Position numbers and translations under genes: made by a program. The notes under the pieces are model-generated. The model worked only from the letters and a program-made list of their open reading frames with translations. It ran no database searches and was not told the DNA's origin. From Sphingomonas sp. OV641 (lineage in GTDB: Bacteria > Pseudomonadota > Alphaproteobacteria > Sphingomonadales > Sphingomonadaceae): 64,000 bases of DNA. The number at the start of each line of letters is the position of its first letter. Position 1 is the first letter of the stretch. Shown piece after piece: positions 16,410 through 26,094 of the stretch. The stretch lies in NCBI RefSeq assembly GCF_900109205.1, contig NZ_FNZB01000001.1, positions 1,736,001-1,800,000 of the forward strand, given 5' to 3'.

Positions 16410-18641
16410 TTACTTCCTCCGCCCCTGATGCCTGATGTTGCCCGGCCGCCCGCGTCGCTTTAGCACCCGCGGCGCGCGTGCTTCGCGCTCGCCGCGCCGC
16501 GCCGGGCGCGCGCCCTTACCTTCCGGCAGTTCGAAGCGCAGCGCACCTGAGACCGGGTTTGAATCCGCCAGCCGGAGCTTCAAACGCTGGCCGAGCACAT
16601 ATTCGTCGCCACTGGTTTCGCCCACCAGACGCATGGCGGCCTCATCATAGCGGAAATACTCGCCGCCCAGGTCGCTCACCGGCATCAGGCCGTCGCCACC
16701 GACCCCCTCGACCGTGGCGAAGAAGCCGAAGTTTTGTACGCCGGTGATCCGCGCATCAACGATCTCGCCCACCCGCTCGGCGAGGAAGGCCGCGACATAG
16801 CGGTCGATCGTCTCGCGCTCGGCCTCCATCGCACGGCGTTCCAGCTTGCTGATCGTCTCGCCCAGCCGCTCGAAATCCTCATCGCCGTTCAGCCCGCCCG
16901 GACCGAGACCATAGGAACTGGTCAGCGCGCGATGGACCAGCAAGTCCGCATAGCGGCGGATGGGCGAGGTGAAATGGGCGTAGGAACCGAGCGACAGGCC
17001 GAAGTGGCCGTGATTGCCAGGGCCATAATAAGCCTGCGTCTGTGTACGCAGCACCTGCTCCATCACTTGGGGACGGAAATCCGCGTCGCCTACCCGCTCG
17101 AGAATGTTATTGAAGGTGGCGGGCTTGATCACCTGCCCCAGTGCGAAGGGAATATCGAAGGTCTCGAGATAATCCTTCAGCGCTGCCAGCTTCGCGCGTG
17201 TCGGCGGCTCGTGCACGCGGTACATCACCGGCGCCTTCTTGGCCTCCAGCGCCTTGGCCGCCGCGACATTGGCGGCGATCATATAATCTTCCACCAGCCG
17301 ATGCGCGTCCAGCCGCTCGCGGGGCGCCACTGATAGCAGCCGCCCCTTTTCGTCCAGCGCGACCTGCCGCTCCGGCAGGTCGAGTCCCAGCGGCTCCCGC
17401 TTGTCGCGCGCCTGGGCCAGAGCGCTCCAGCAACCCCATAGATTATGCAGCGCCGCCATCAAATGCTCAGGCAACGCGGCAGTGTCGGCATCCCCGTCGA
17501 TCGCAGCCTGCGCATCCTCATAAGCGATGTTACTCGCGATCCGCACCACCGCGCGCGTGAAGCGCCAGGATTTCAGCGCGCCATTTTTGGTGATCTGAAG
17601 GTGGCAAGCCATGGCCGCGCGATCCTCGTCCTCCTTCAAGGAGCAGACATCAGCGGACAGCACTTCAGGCAGCATCGGCACGACGCGATCCGGAAAATAG
17701 ACCGAATTGCCACGGCGTCGTGCCTCACGATCAAGTGCGGAGCCTGCGCGCACGTAGAAGCTCACGTCCGCGATCGCGACCACCGCACGCCAGCCATCGG
17801 GATTGCCGGGATCATCATCCGGCGCGGCCCAGATCGCGTCATCATGGTCGCGCGCATCGGCGGGATCGATCGCCACAATCGGCAGGTGCGTCAGGTCCTC
17901 GCGTCCGTCCCCCAGCGGCTGACGCGCGACCCGCGCCGCCTCGTCCAGCGTCTCCTGATCGAACACATGCGAGATCTCGTGCCGATGTATCGCGATCAGC
18001 GAGAAGCTACGCGGGGCGAACGGATCGCCCAGTCGCTCCACCACCCGCGCCGTGATCCGCGGCGGGCGGCCCGCCCGTTCCGCCAGCACGAGATCGCCGG
18101 GCTGTGCCCCGCCAGCGTCTGAAACGGCATATTCACGCCGCTCCTTCTTTTCCACGCCTTGCAGCCACAGCCGATCGCCCTCGCCGCGCAGTACGCCGAT
18201 CATCTGCTCCGCCGCTGGCGCCAGCGCCTTAATCGGATGAGCGATCCAGCCGCTGCCAGCTTCTTCCGTCCGCGCCAGCACCCGCGTGCCGACGCCGATC
18301 TCCCCGCGGCGGCGCTCCCGCACCCGTACCCGCGGCGGCGGCGTCTCGGCTTCCCACTTTTCCGGCGTGGCCCAGATGTTGCCGCCGTCATCCACGTCCA
18401 CCACGCGAAGCACGGTAACCTTGGGCAGCCCGCCCATCTTGTGAAAGGCGCGGCCAGGGGCGCTGTCGATCAGGCCCTCGTCGCTCATGTCCTTCAACAA
18501 GGCCTTGAGGCCGATCTTCTCCTGCGCCGTCAACCCGAACGCGCGCGCGATCTCGCGCTTGCCGGCCGGGACATCGCTGGTCGCGATGAAGTCGAGGATC
18601 TGCTGGCGGCTCGGCAGCCCGGCCTTTGGTTTGCGCATCAT
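16410..18641 (-). CDS. rnr: Ribonuclease R
   Basis: A 3'-5' exoribonuclease that degrades structured RNA. The 743-residue protein has an N-terminal helix-turn-helix-like region, cold-shock-type domains (about 70-200), the catalytic RNB domain with IDPADARDHDDAI at 258-270 (metal-binding Asp residues), a C-terminal S1 domain (about 625-690) with VQNFGFFATV, and a very basic tail of about 40 residues (multiple RR, ending QGRRK) that could bind RNA. Start is MMRKPKAG at 18641 or the next ATG at 18638. It is followed at once by the 103-residue gene and lies 54 bases downstream of parE. Confidence 0.95.
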   Translation of the reverse strand: MMRKPKAGLPSRQQILDFIATSDVPAGKREIARAFGLTAQEKIGLKALLKDMSDEGLIDSAPGRAFHKMGGLPKVTVLRVVDVDDGGNIWATPEKWEAETPPPRVRVRERRRGEIGVGTRVLARTEEAGSGWIAHPIKALAPAAEQMIGVLRGEGDRLWLQGVEKKERREYAVSDAGGAQPGDLVLAERAGRPPRITARVVERLGDPFAPRSFSLIAIHRHEISHVFDQETLDEAARVARQPLGDGREDLTHLPIVAIDPADARDHDDAIWAAPDDDPGNPDGWRAVVAIADVSFYVRAGSALDREARRRGNSVYFPDRVVPMLPEVLSADVCSLKEDEDRAAMACHLQITKNGALKSWRFTRAVVRIASNIAYEDAQAAIDGDADTAALPEHLMAALHNLWGCWSALAQARDKREPLGLDLPERQVALDEKGRLLSVAPRERLDAHRLVEDYMIAANVAAAKALEAKKAPVMYRVHEPPTRAKLAALKDYLETFDIPFALGQVIKPATFNNILERVGDADFRPQVMEQVLRTQTQAYYGPGNHGHFGLSLGSYAHFTSPIRRYADLLVHRALTSSYGLGPGGLNGDEDFERLGETISKLERRAMEAERETIDRYVAAFLAERVGEIVDARITGVQNFGFFATVEGVGGDGLMPVSDLGGEYFRYDEAAMRLVGETSGDEYVLGQRLKLRLADSNPVSGALRFELPEGKGARPARRGEREARAPRVLKRRGRPGNIRHQGRRK

Positions 18642-18695
18642 CGACAGATAGGGGCTTGCAGGCGCCCCGTCACCCGCCCGCTCGCCCGCAAGCGC

Positions 18696-20675
18696 CTAAG
18701 CGTCGATCGCTTCCTCATCCATGCGCGCCGCATTCTCCTGAATGAAGGCGAAGCGGTGCGCCGGGTTGGTGCCCATCAGCCGGTCGACCAGGTCCTTCAC
18801 GCCAGCCCGCTCCTCATATTCCTGCGGCAGGGTGATGCGGATCAGGCTGCGGCTCGCAGTGTCCATCGTCGTTTCGCGCAACTGCGCCGGGTTCATTTCG
18901 CCCAGTCCCTTGAACCGGGCAACTTCCACCTTCTTGCCCTTGAACACCGTCGCTTCGATCTCGGCGCGGTGCGCATCGTCGCGCGCATACAGCGACTTGG
19001 CGCCGACCGTCAGGCGATAGAGCGGCGGCTGCGCGAGATACAGATGCCCACGGCGAACCAGATCCGGCATCTCCTGAAAGAAGAACGTCATCAGCAGCGT
19101 CGCAATATGTGCGCCGTCGACATCCGCGTCGGTCATGATGACGACCCGCTCATACCGCAAATTGTCGGGCCTGCATTCTTTGCGGGTCCCACATCCCAGC
19201 GCCTGGATCAGATCGGCGATTTCCTGGTTCGCCAGGATCTTGGCGCTGGTCGCGCTGGCGACATTCAGGATCTTGCCGCGGATCGGCAGGATCGCCTGCG
19301 TCTTGCGATCGCGCGCCTGCTTGGCGCTCCCGCCGGCGCTATCGCCTTCCACGATGAACAGCTCGGTGCCTTCGTTGCTGTCGGTGGAACAATCGGTCAG
19401 CTTGCCTGGCAGGCGCAGCTTGCGTGAGGAGGTAGCGGTTTTGCGCTTCACCTCACGCTCTGCCTTGCGCCGCAGCCGCTCGTCCATCCGCTCCAGCACA
19501 TAGCCGAGCAGCGCACGCCCACGATCCATATTCTGGCTCAGCCAGTGATCAAAATGGTCACGAACGGCCTTTTCCACGAGCCCTGCGGCCTCGGGCGACG
19601 TCAGCCTGTCCTTGGTCTGTGACTGGAACTGCGGATCGCGAATGAAGACGCTGAGCATCAATTCGCTGCCGACCATCACGTCGTCCGCGGTCAGTTCCTT
19701 GGCGCGCTTGTTGTTCACCAGATCGCCAAACGATCGCAGCCCGCGCACCAGCGCCTGTCGAAGGCCCTGCTCGTGCGTGCCGCCGTCAGGCGTCGGGATG
19801 GTGTTGCAGTACCAGCTGTAGCTGCCGTCTGACCACAGGGGCCAGGCAACCGCCCATTCGACCCGCCCCGCCTCGTCGTGGAACTCCTGCGACCCGGAGA
19901 AGAAGTCAGCCGTCGCACACTCGCGGCCACCGACCTGTTCGCGCAGGTGATCGGCAAGCCCACCGGGGAACTGAAAAACGGCTTCGGCCGGCGTATCGTC
20001 GCTGATCAGCTCCGGCGCGCATTTCCACCGGATCTCGACTCCGGCGAACAGATAGGCCTTTGATCGCGCCAGTCGGTACAGCCGCGCAGGCTTGAACAGG
20101 AGGTCCGGGCCGAAAATCTCCGTATCCGGCACAAAACTCACCAAAGTGCCTCGGCGATTGGGCGCTGCGCCTACCGTTTCCAGCCTGCCAAGCGTCTTTC
20201 CCTGGCTGAACTTCTGCCGGTAGAGCTGGCGATCACGCGCGACTTCCACCACCGTGTCGGAGGAAAGCGCATTCACGACGGAGATGCCCACGCCGTGCAG
20301 ACCGCCGCTGGTTGCATAGGCCTTGCCGGTGAATTTGCCGCCGGAATGCAGGGTGGAAAGGATCACCTCCAGCGCGCTCTTGTCCGGAAACTTCGGGTGC
20401 GGATCGACCGGAATACCGCGGCCATTGTCCACGATCGTCAATCGGTTACCGGCTGATAGCGTGACTTCGATGCGGGTGGCATGGCCCGCCACCGCCTCAT
20501 CCATGGCATTGTCCAGCACCTCGGCCGCGAGGTGATGCAGCGCGCGCTCGTCGGTGCCGCCGACATACATGCCCGGCCGCCGTCGCACCGGCTCCAGCCC
20601 CTCAAGCACCTCGATGGAAGATGCGTCGTAATCGGCGGAAGTCACTGGAGCGCGGAACAGATCTGGATCAGCCAT
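18696..20675 (-). CDS. parE: DNA topoisomerase IV subunit B
   Basis: ATPase subunit that with ParC decatenates replicated chromosomes. The 659-residue protein has the GHKL ATP-binding motifs (EVLDNAMDEA near residue 52, VDNGRGIPV near 82, GGLHGVGISVVNAL near 113), and the TOPRIM region with FIVEGDSAGGSAKQARD, LPIRGKILN and MTDADVDGAHI. The IRGKILN loop and overall length (shorter than about 800-residue GyrB, no large insertion) fit ParE rather than GyrB; parC is not in the window. ATG at 20675 matches the family N terminus. It is upstream of rnr on the same strand and downstream of gcrA, separated from it by a terminator. Confidence 0.92.
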   Translation of the reverse strand: MADPDLFRAPVTSADYDASSIEVLEGLEPVRRRPGMYVGGTDERALHHLAAEVLDNAMDEAVAGHATRIEVTLSAGNRLTIVDNGRGIPVDPHPKFPDKSALEVILSTLHSGGKFTGKAYATSGGLHGVGISVVNALSSDTVVEVARDRQLYRQKFSQGKTLGRLETVGAAPNRRGTLVSFVPDTEIFGPDLLFKPARLYRLARSKAYLFAGVEIRWKCAPELISDDTPAEAVFQFPGGLADHLREQVGGRECATADFFSGSQEFHDEAGRVEWAVAWPLWSDGSYSWYCNTIPTPDGGTHEQGLRQALVRGLRSFGDLVNNKRAKELTADDVMVGSELMLSVFIRDPQFQSQTKDRLTSPEAAGLVEKAVRDHFDHWLSQNMDRGRALLGYVLERMDERLRRKAEREVKRKTATSSRKLRLPGKLTDCSTDSNEGTELFIVEGDSAGGSAKQARDRKTQAILPIRGKILNVASATSAKILANQEIADLIQALGCGTRKECRPDNLRYERVVIMTDADVDGAHIATLLMTFFFQEMPDLVRRGHLYLAQPPLYRLTVGAKSLYARDDAHRAEIEATVFKGKKVEVARFKGLGEMNPAQLRETTMDTASRSLIRITLPQEYEERAGVKDLVDRLMGTNPAHRFAFIQENAARMDEEAIDA

Positions 20676-20771
20676 ACCCCCATATAGCAGCGCACCGCCG
20701 CATCGCGAGGTATTGAATGCCGCCCATGTGAGCGCAGCGCCGCCCCACACCTAGCGCTCGGAACCACTTAC

Positions 20772-20807
20772 AAAAAAAGCCACACCAAACCCGCGGTCTG
20801 GTGTGGC
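20772..20807 (-). terminator. Intrinsic terminator of gcrA
   Basis: On the minus strand, GCCACACCA pairs perfectly with TGGTGTGGC (20779-20787 with 20799-20807) and is followed by seven T residues (seen as A at 20772-20778). It begins about 27 bases after the gcrA stop codon. Confidence 0.92.
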
Positions 20808-20834
20808 CTGATCTGCAAACAGAATTTGTGAGCG

Positions 20835-21542
20835 TCAGCGCATCCGCGGCCCGCCGAACGGAAGTGGAGCCGCACGACGATCACGCCGCGGCAACTGCGC
20901 CTGATAGGCGTGACCGCAATGTTCCACGCAATAAGGGAAACCCGGGTTCACCTTATCGCCGCAGAAGTGGAAGTCAGGCTCGCCCGGGTGTCCGAGCGGC
21001 CATTTGCACACCTTGTCGCTCAGATCGAGGAGACTGGTCTTTCCCGCGATCTCCGGTGACGGCTTCGCCGGCACGAGACGACGCGGCGGCGCCGGCGCGA
21101 TCGGTGGCTGCTGCTCACCTGGCGCCTGACGCACGAAACCGCCCGGCCCGACAGACCGAACCATGCGCTGCGACTCAGCGGGCCGCTCCGGCTCCAGCGG
21201 AGTCGTGATGGTGATCGGCTTGGGCGCCGACACTTGCGTGACCGCCGGCGGACTTGCCGGCGCAGCAACTGGCGGCGGCGGCGGCGCGGGCGGTGGCGGC
21301 GCAGGCGGAGCGCTTACCTGTTCTGCTGCGGGAGCAGGAGCAGGAGCAGCCGCCGATGCGGCTTTCGCCTCCGCGTCCTTCGGAACGACAGGTGACGGGC
21401 GCGACTGCAGGCCCAAGCGATGCGCCTTGCCGATCACCGCATTGCGGCTGACCCCGCCCAGCGCCTCCGCGATCTGGCTGGCGGTCTGCCCGCCTTCCCA
21501 CATCTTGCGCAGTGTATCGATCCGTTCCTCGGTCCAGGACAT
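20835..21542 (-). CDS. gcrA: GcrA cell-cycle transcription regulator
   Basis: GcrA binds sigma-70 RNA polymerase and stimulates transcription at promoters with CcrM-methylated GANTC sites, giving cell-cycle timing in alphaproteobacteria. The 235-residue protein has the conserved N-terminal DNA-binding segment MSWTEERIDTLRKMWEGG to about residue 50 (SASQIAxxLGGVSRNAVIGKAHRLGL pattern) and the C-terminal polymerase-binding region with CKWPLGHPG, FHFCG and YCVEHCGHAY (four Cys). The two are joined by an unusually long Ala/Pro-rich linker (about 55-165; runs such as PPPPAPPPPP). Divergent from the ABC-2 permease, with 69 bases between starts. Confidence 0.93.
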   Translation of the reverse strand: MSWTEERIDTLRKMWEGGQTASQIAEALGGVSRNAVIGKAHRLGLQSRPSPVVPKDAEAKAASAAAPAPAPAAEQVSAPPAPPPPAPPPPPVAAPASPPAVTQVSAPKPITITTPLEPERPAESQRMVRSVGPGGFVRQAPGEQQPPIAPAPPRRLVPAKPSPEIAGKTSLLDLSDKVCKWPLGHPGEPDFHFCGDKVNPGFPYCVEHCGHAYQAQLPRRDRRAAPLPFGGPRMR

Positions 21543-21611
21543 GGGCCTTGTCGTTCCTTCACTTCTTACGCCGGTTGCAGCAAGCGGCGGCAGCGACTAC
21601 GCGATCAAGCG

Positions 21612-22478
21612 ATGAGCAGCCACCCCCCAATTGGCCAACAATCCGGCGGCCAGGACAATTCCTTGGTCAGGAACGCGCCAGGCGTCCCGTCAATTCGGAA
21701 CGTCAATTGGGGCGGCCTGAAGACCTTATATGTGAAGGAGGTGCGTCGCTTCTTCAAGGTCCAGCTGCAAACGATCTGGGCGCCGGCGATCACCACGCTG
21801 CTCTATCTCGTTATATTTACCGTCGCCCTGGGCGCCCGCGGAGAGGTGCACCTTGGCGGAGCGATGGTTCCCTTCGCCGACTTTGTGGCTCCTGGTCTCA
21901 TCGTCATGGGCATGCTGAACAATGCCTTTGCGAATGCCAGTTTTTCGCTGCTCGTCGGCAAGATCCAGGGCACGATCGTCGATTATCTGATGCCTCCGCT
22001 GTCCACGGCCGAACTGCTGGTGGCGCTTACCGGCGGAGCGGTGACGCGTGCGTTCCTGGTTGGGCTGACGGTGTGGCTCGCGATGGCGCTCTGGCCGGGC
22101 GTAAACGTCGTCCCCGCCCATCTCGTTGCCGTCATCTGGTTTGGTCTGCTTGGCTCCGTCTTCCTGGCGCTGATCGGTGTGCTCACCTCGATTTGGGCGG
22201 AGAAGTTCGACCACGCAGCCGCGGTGACGAATTTCGTCGTTGCGCCGCTGACCTTGCTGTCGGGCACCTTCTATTCGGTGGATCGACTGTCGCCAGTGTT
22301 CCAGGCGATCAGCCATGCCAATCCCTTTTTCTACATCATCTCGGGCTTCCGCTATGGCTTTCTCGGCATCGCGGACTCACCCGTCGTCCTCGGCAGCGCA
22401 GTGGTGCTCGCGCTCGACGTCGCGCTTGGCGTTCTATGCTATGTGCTGTTGCGTCGCGGGTGGCGCCTGAAGAATTAA
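21612..22478 (+). CDS. ABC-2 type transporter permease
   Basis: A 288-residue inner-membrane protein with six predicted membrane segments starting after a polar N terminus. The order of segments, with WGGLKTLYVKEVRRFFK before the first helix and a LTLLSGTFYSVDRLSP near the fourth and fifth, is typical of the NodJ/DrrB-type permeases that export polysaccharides, lipids or drugs. No ATPase gene lies on either side in the window, so its partner must be elsewhere. ATG at 21612 gives a normal length; the longer frame back to 21420 lies opposite gcrA codons. It converges with the dGTPase-like gene. Confidence 0.85.
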   Translation: MSSHPPIGQQSGGQDNSLVRNAPGVPSIRNVNWGGLKTLYVKEVRRFFKVQLQTIWAPAITTLLYLVIFTVALGARGEVHLGGAMVPFADFVAPGLIVMGMLNNAFANASFSLLVGKIQGTIVDYLMPPLSTAELLVALTGGAVTRAFLVGLTVWLAMALWPGVNVVPAHLVAVIWFGLLGSVFLALIGVLTSIWAEKFDHAAAVTNFVVAPLTLLSGTFYSVDRLSPVFQAISHANPFFYIISGFRYGFLGIADSPVVLGSAVVLALDVALGVLCYVLLRRGWRLKN

Positions 22479-22509
22479 GGCGCCATCGCCCGCGGTGCGG
22501 TCGGCTTGG

Positions 22510-23688
22510 TCAAAACCCGTCCGGCATCGTCACAGGGCCGACGACACGCACATATTCGCGGATCGCATACCGATCGGTCATGCCGGCGATGTAATCCGCG
22601 ATATGTCGGCTGAAGGCAGGCTCCTCGTTGGGGAGGCTTGCACGCCACTCAAGCGGCAGCGTCTCGGGGTCATCATGAAAGGCCGCGAACAGGCCGGCCA
22701 CGATCTGATGCGCCGCCGCCGCAGCCTCTAGCTGCTTGGGATGGTGATAAAGGTTCGCGTACATAAAGCGTTTCAGGTCGCGCTCGGCGATGCGCATCGC
22801 ATCCGAGAAAGCCACCAAGGCCTGACCGGCGTTGCGAACGTCACAAACCGTGCGCACCTTCGACAAAGCGATACGGCGCCTGGTCTCCTCAAGCAGATCG
22901 TTCACCATCACGCCAATCTGGCTGCGGACGAGCTCCCTCGCCTGTCGTCGCTCGCTGACGTCGGGAAACAAGCTTCGCACACGATCCCAACCCTCGCAAA
23001 CAAGCGGAACCGTGAGCAATTGATCGACGCACAGGAGCCCGGCTCGCAATCCATCGTCGATGTCGTGATTGTCGTAGGCGATATCATCGGCCAGCGCTGC
23101 AACCTGCGCTTCCAGGCTGGCGTAGGTGCCTAGCTCCAGCTCCGCTTCGCAATCAGCCTCTGCCAAGGCCCAGCCAGGATGACGTGCGGGACCGTTGTGC
23201 TTGGCCAGCCCCTCCAGCGTCTCCCAGGTCAGGTTCAAGCCGTCGAAGCGCGGATAGGCCCGCTCGATGCGCATCAACGTCCGCAGCGTATGGCCGTTAT
23301 GGTCAAAGCCGCCCGCCCCGGCCATGGCAGCTTTCAGTGCATCTTCGCCGGCGTGACCGAAGGGGGGATGGCCAATATCGTGGGCCAGGCACAGCGCTTC
23401 CGTCAGATCCTCATTCAGACCGAGCGTGCGCGCGATTGTTCGCCCGATCTGCGCAACTTCAAGGCTGTGGGTCAGCCTGACACGAAAATGGTCGCCGTCC
23501 GGGGCGAGAAACACCTGTGTCTTGTGCCTGAGGCGACGGAAGGCGATCGAGTGAATGATGCGGTCGCGGTCGCGCTGGTAAGCGTCGCGCGGACCACGCT
23601 CGCCTTGCCCGCCGGACTTGCTTTGTTCTTCGTAGAGGCGACCTTTGCTATGCGCCGGGACAGAAGCCCAAGGCGCAAGCGTCGTCAC
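22510..23688 (-). CDS. Deoxyguanosinetriphosphate triphosphohydrolase-like HD protein
   Basis: A 392-residue HD-domain phosphohydrolase. The HD metal site residues are visible: RLTHSLEVAQI (the first His) and LAHDIGHPPFGHAGEDAL (HD pair and further His), with IIHSIAFRRLRHKTQVF at the N terminus, which is typical of Dgt-like proteins that convert dNTP to deoxynucleoside and triphosphate. GTG at 23688 overlaps the TGA of the SPOR gene in GTGA, so the two are probably co-translated. The biological substrate of this subfamily is less certain than for E. coli Dgt. Confidence 0.9.
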   Translation of the reverse strand: MTTLAPWASVPAHSKGRLYEEQSKSGGQGERGPRDAYQRDRDRIIHSIAFRRLRHKTQVFLAPDGDHFRVRLTHSLEVAQIGRTIARTLGLNEDLTEALCLAHDIGHPPFGHAGEDALKAAMAGAGGFDHNGHTLRTLMRIERAYPRFDGLNLTWETLEGLAKHNGPARHPGWALAEADCEAELELGTYASLEAQVAALADDIAYDNHDIDDGLRAGLLCVDQLLTVPLVCEGWDRVRSLFPDVSERRQARELVRSQIGVMVNDLLEETRRRIALSKVRTVCDVRNAGQALVAFSDAMRIAERDLKRFMYANLYHHPKQLEAAAAAHQIVAGLFAAFHDDPETLPLEWRASLPNEEPAFSRHIADYIAGMTDRYAIREYVRVVGPVTMPDGF

Positions 23689-25982
23689 TTTGCCGGCAAC
23701 CTCACCATCTTCTGCCCGCTCTCACTGGTGAATGAGAACGCGGAAACCCCTTGCTTGGAGAGCGTGTTGATGAACTCGCGCGCTTCCCCATCAGTCTTGA
23801 ACGGACCCGTCACCAGCCGGTTCGTAAACCGAAGAGGCGTCGTATAGGCGGCCTTGCCCTTCAACGCCGGCGCCTTCTCCTGAGCGGCGGCCCAAGCTTT
23901 GGGAAGATCTTCCTTGTTCGCACCGCCAGCGACCTGCACCCAAATCCGCGACGGATCCGCCTTGGCGGCTTTGGCAGCCTCAGCCGCTTTCTTCGCCTCG
24001 GCGGCCCTTTTCTCGTCAGCCTGCTTCTTGGCGGCAGCTGCTTTCGCATCGGCAGCCTTGCGCTTCGGATCGACCGACGATCTTTCCTGTTCGCTGCCGG
24101 ACTTGCTGTCGCGAGCGGCGTTTGAGGCCAGCTTGGTGCCGCCAGCCTTGGGCTCGGGCTTGTTCTGAGCAGCAACGGTCTCGGTTGACGAAGCCCGCCG
24201 GGCGCGGGTCGCTTCTTCGGCTCGCTCCTGCTGAGCGAGCCGCTCCGCCTCGGCCGCCTTGCGCGCCGTTTCTGCCGCGGCGATGCTGCTCGCCGTGGCA
24301 ACCGTTCCGCCGGGACTCGGCACGTCCGCTGCTGACGGCCGGGTCATCGGCTCTGGTTGACGAATGGGCGCCACACCCAATTCGGCGCCCGGGATAGAGA
24401 TGCCGGCCATGATCCGGGCGAGGATCGTATCTTCGGTGAGCGCTGGGCCTGACGATCCGGTCCTTGCCGTCGGCGAAGAGGTCACCACCTCCGTTCGCGG
24501 AGCGACACTGGGGTTTGCCGATGATGGCACCACAGATTCGACGCTTGGAGCAGTCGCGGCGACGATCGAGGCTGCGGGCGCGGAACCCGTGGCTTGCGCG
24601 GCCGACAGCGGCACGGCGGCGGCGGGCGTCGATGATGCTACAGTCGGCGCGGGCGGGTTGGTCGATTCACGTACTGCGGCCAGTGTATCGCCAGCCGGCG
24701 TGGCCATCCTGTCCTGCGCGCGTGATTGGGCAAGACCCGCTGATGGAAGCGGGGTTCCAACCCGCGAAGATGCCGACGGCGTGCTAGCTGTGCTGACCGA
24801 CGCCGCGCCGCCCGTCCGATTGGCCGTATCATCTGCCGCCCCAGGCACGGACTGCACCACCGCCCTGGGCGGAGCGAAAGCAACACCGGCATAGCGGGGT
24901 GGCTGAAACGCGGTTGGCTCATTAACGGGCTGTCGCACGGCAGTCGCCATCGGCGGCTGGCCAACAGCGGTTGCAACAGGCGGCTGTGGCACCACCGGCG
25001 CGGTGACGGCAGCGGCCGTGCGCGTGTCACTCCGGCCCGCCCGGCGCGCCCGCTGCTCGGCACGTGCTGCCTCGCGCCGCCTGCTCGCCTCGCTCCGCGC
25101 GCTTCCGCGATCTGCAGCCGGAGGTGGCGCGCTGGGCGTAGCGACGGCGGCGGTCTGAACCGGGCGGTCCGGCTCGGGTGCCAAGGGTGGCAAGGCGGGC
25201 ACCATCCGCGCGTCGGCAAGCCGCTGCGGCGTGGGGCGCAGTTCGCCAAAATGAACGGCGAAGGCCCGATCTGCCGCCGGCAAGGTCGCGAGCCGGGTGA
25301 AGAAGGGAGCCAGCGCGGCGCCCATTCCCTGTGGCATCATCGTGCCGGCGATCTTCTGCGCGCCCGGCACGTCACCCGTCATCGCGAGTACGAATGCTCG
25401 GACCCGCCAGGCGCTGCGATCATTGCCGCGCACCTGATCGTCGATGATCTCGAGCGCCTCTTTTTGCTTGCCGGAAATCCCGAGAGAAAGGGCGTAGCGA
25501 CGCTGCACCTCTTCCGTCCCGCCCGACCGCAACGCCACACGATAATCGCGCTGGGCGCGCTCCTGTTCGCCGATCAGATCATAGGCCAGGCCACGATCAC
25601 CGGCGAAGGTACGCGGGTCGAGCCCGTATCCGACCGCCTGATCGAAGTAGCGCAGCGCCTCACCGGGGCGCTCCTGGGTCACAAGGATGCGCGCCATCCC
25701 CGCCTTAACCCTGCCATTCATGGGATCGACGTTCTCGGCGCGCTTCAACAGGGAAGCGGCAGCATTGACGTCACCAAGCTTGAGCGACAGCTCGGCAGCC
25801 TCGATCAAGGCGGCAAGATCGCGCGGATTGGCGCCGAGCCGCCGCATCGCTCCCGCAAGCGCATCAGCGTCCGGCGTCGGACGCGGCACCATCGGCGCTT
25901 GCTGGCCAGGATAGCTCTGCGCGAATGCGCCCGGCGCACCGACAAGCGCGGCCGCAAGGATCAAGGGACGGGCGATCAACAT
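23685..25982 (-). CDS. Exported TPR protein with C-terminal SPOR domain
   Basis: A 765-residue protein with a signal peptide (LILAAALVGAPGAFAQS, about 1-22), a TPR-like helical region (about 35-240, with NPRDLAALIEAAELSLKLGD), a long disordered Pro/Ala/Ser/Thr linker with Lys/Glu/Ala-rich coiled stretch (about 560-680) and a final SPOR domain (about 685-762, IWVQVAGGANKEDLPKAW, TNRLVTGPFKTDGEA). SPOR domains bind denuded glycan at the division septum, so septal localisation is likely. It sits downstream of ftsZ on the same strand, 112 bases away, and overlaps the HD gene. Precise role unknown. Confidence 0.88.
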   Translation of the reverse strand: MLIARPLILAAALVGAPGAFAQSYPGQQAPMVPRPTPDADALAGAMRRLGANPRDLAALIEAAELSLKLGDVNAAASLLKRAENVDPMNGRVKAGMARILVTQERPGEALRYFDQAVGYGLDPRTFAGDRGLAYDLIGEQERAQRDYRVALRSGGTEEVQRRYALSLGISGKQKEALEIIDDQVRGNDRSAWRVRAFVLAMTGDVPGAQKIAGTMMPQGMGAALAPFFTRLATLPAADRAFAVHFGELRPTPQRLADARMVPALPPLAPEPDRPVQTAAVATPSAPPPAADRGSARSEASRRREAARAEQRARRAGRSDTRTAAAVTAPVVPQPPVATAVGQPPMATAVRQPVNEPTAFQPPRYAGVAFAPPRAVVQSVPGAADDTANRTGGAASVSTASTPSASSRVGTPLPSAGLAQSRAQDRMATPAGDTLAAVRESTNPPAPTVASSTPAAAVPLSAAQATGSAPAASIVAATAPSVESVVPSSANPSVAPRTEVVTSSPTARTGSSGPALTEDTILARIMAGISIPGAELGVAPIRQPEPMTRPSAADVPSPGGTVATASSIAAAETARKAAEAERLAQQERAEEATRARRASSTETVAAQNKPEPKAGGTKLASNAARDSKSGSEQERSSVDPKRKAADAKAAAAKKQADEKRAAEAKKAAEAAKAAKADPSRIWVQVAGGANKEDLPKAWAAAQEKAPALKGKAAYTTPLRFTNRLVTGPFKTDGEAREFINTLSKQGVSAFSFTSESGQKMVRLPAK

Positions 25983-26055
25983 GGATGTTCGCGTTAAGAC
26001 GAGGCGGGATTAACCAGCAATGATCATGGCGCGCCGACGCGCCGAGCCGCACGCG

Positions 26056-26081
26056 GCGGCCGACGAACGCCGGCCGCCGTC
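26056..26081 (-). terminator. GC-rich inverted repeat between ftsZ and the SPOR gene
   Basis: GGCGGCC and GGCCGCC arms with a ten-base interior lie 15 to 40 bases after the ftsZ stop on the minus strand. There is no T tract, so it is at most a weak or Rho-assisted end point of the dcw transcript. Confidence 0.3.
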
Positions 26082-26094
26082 GCTCACCTCTTGC

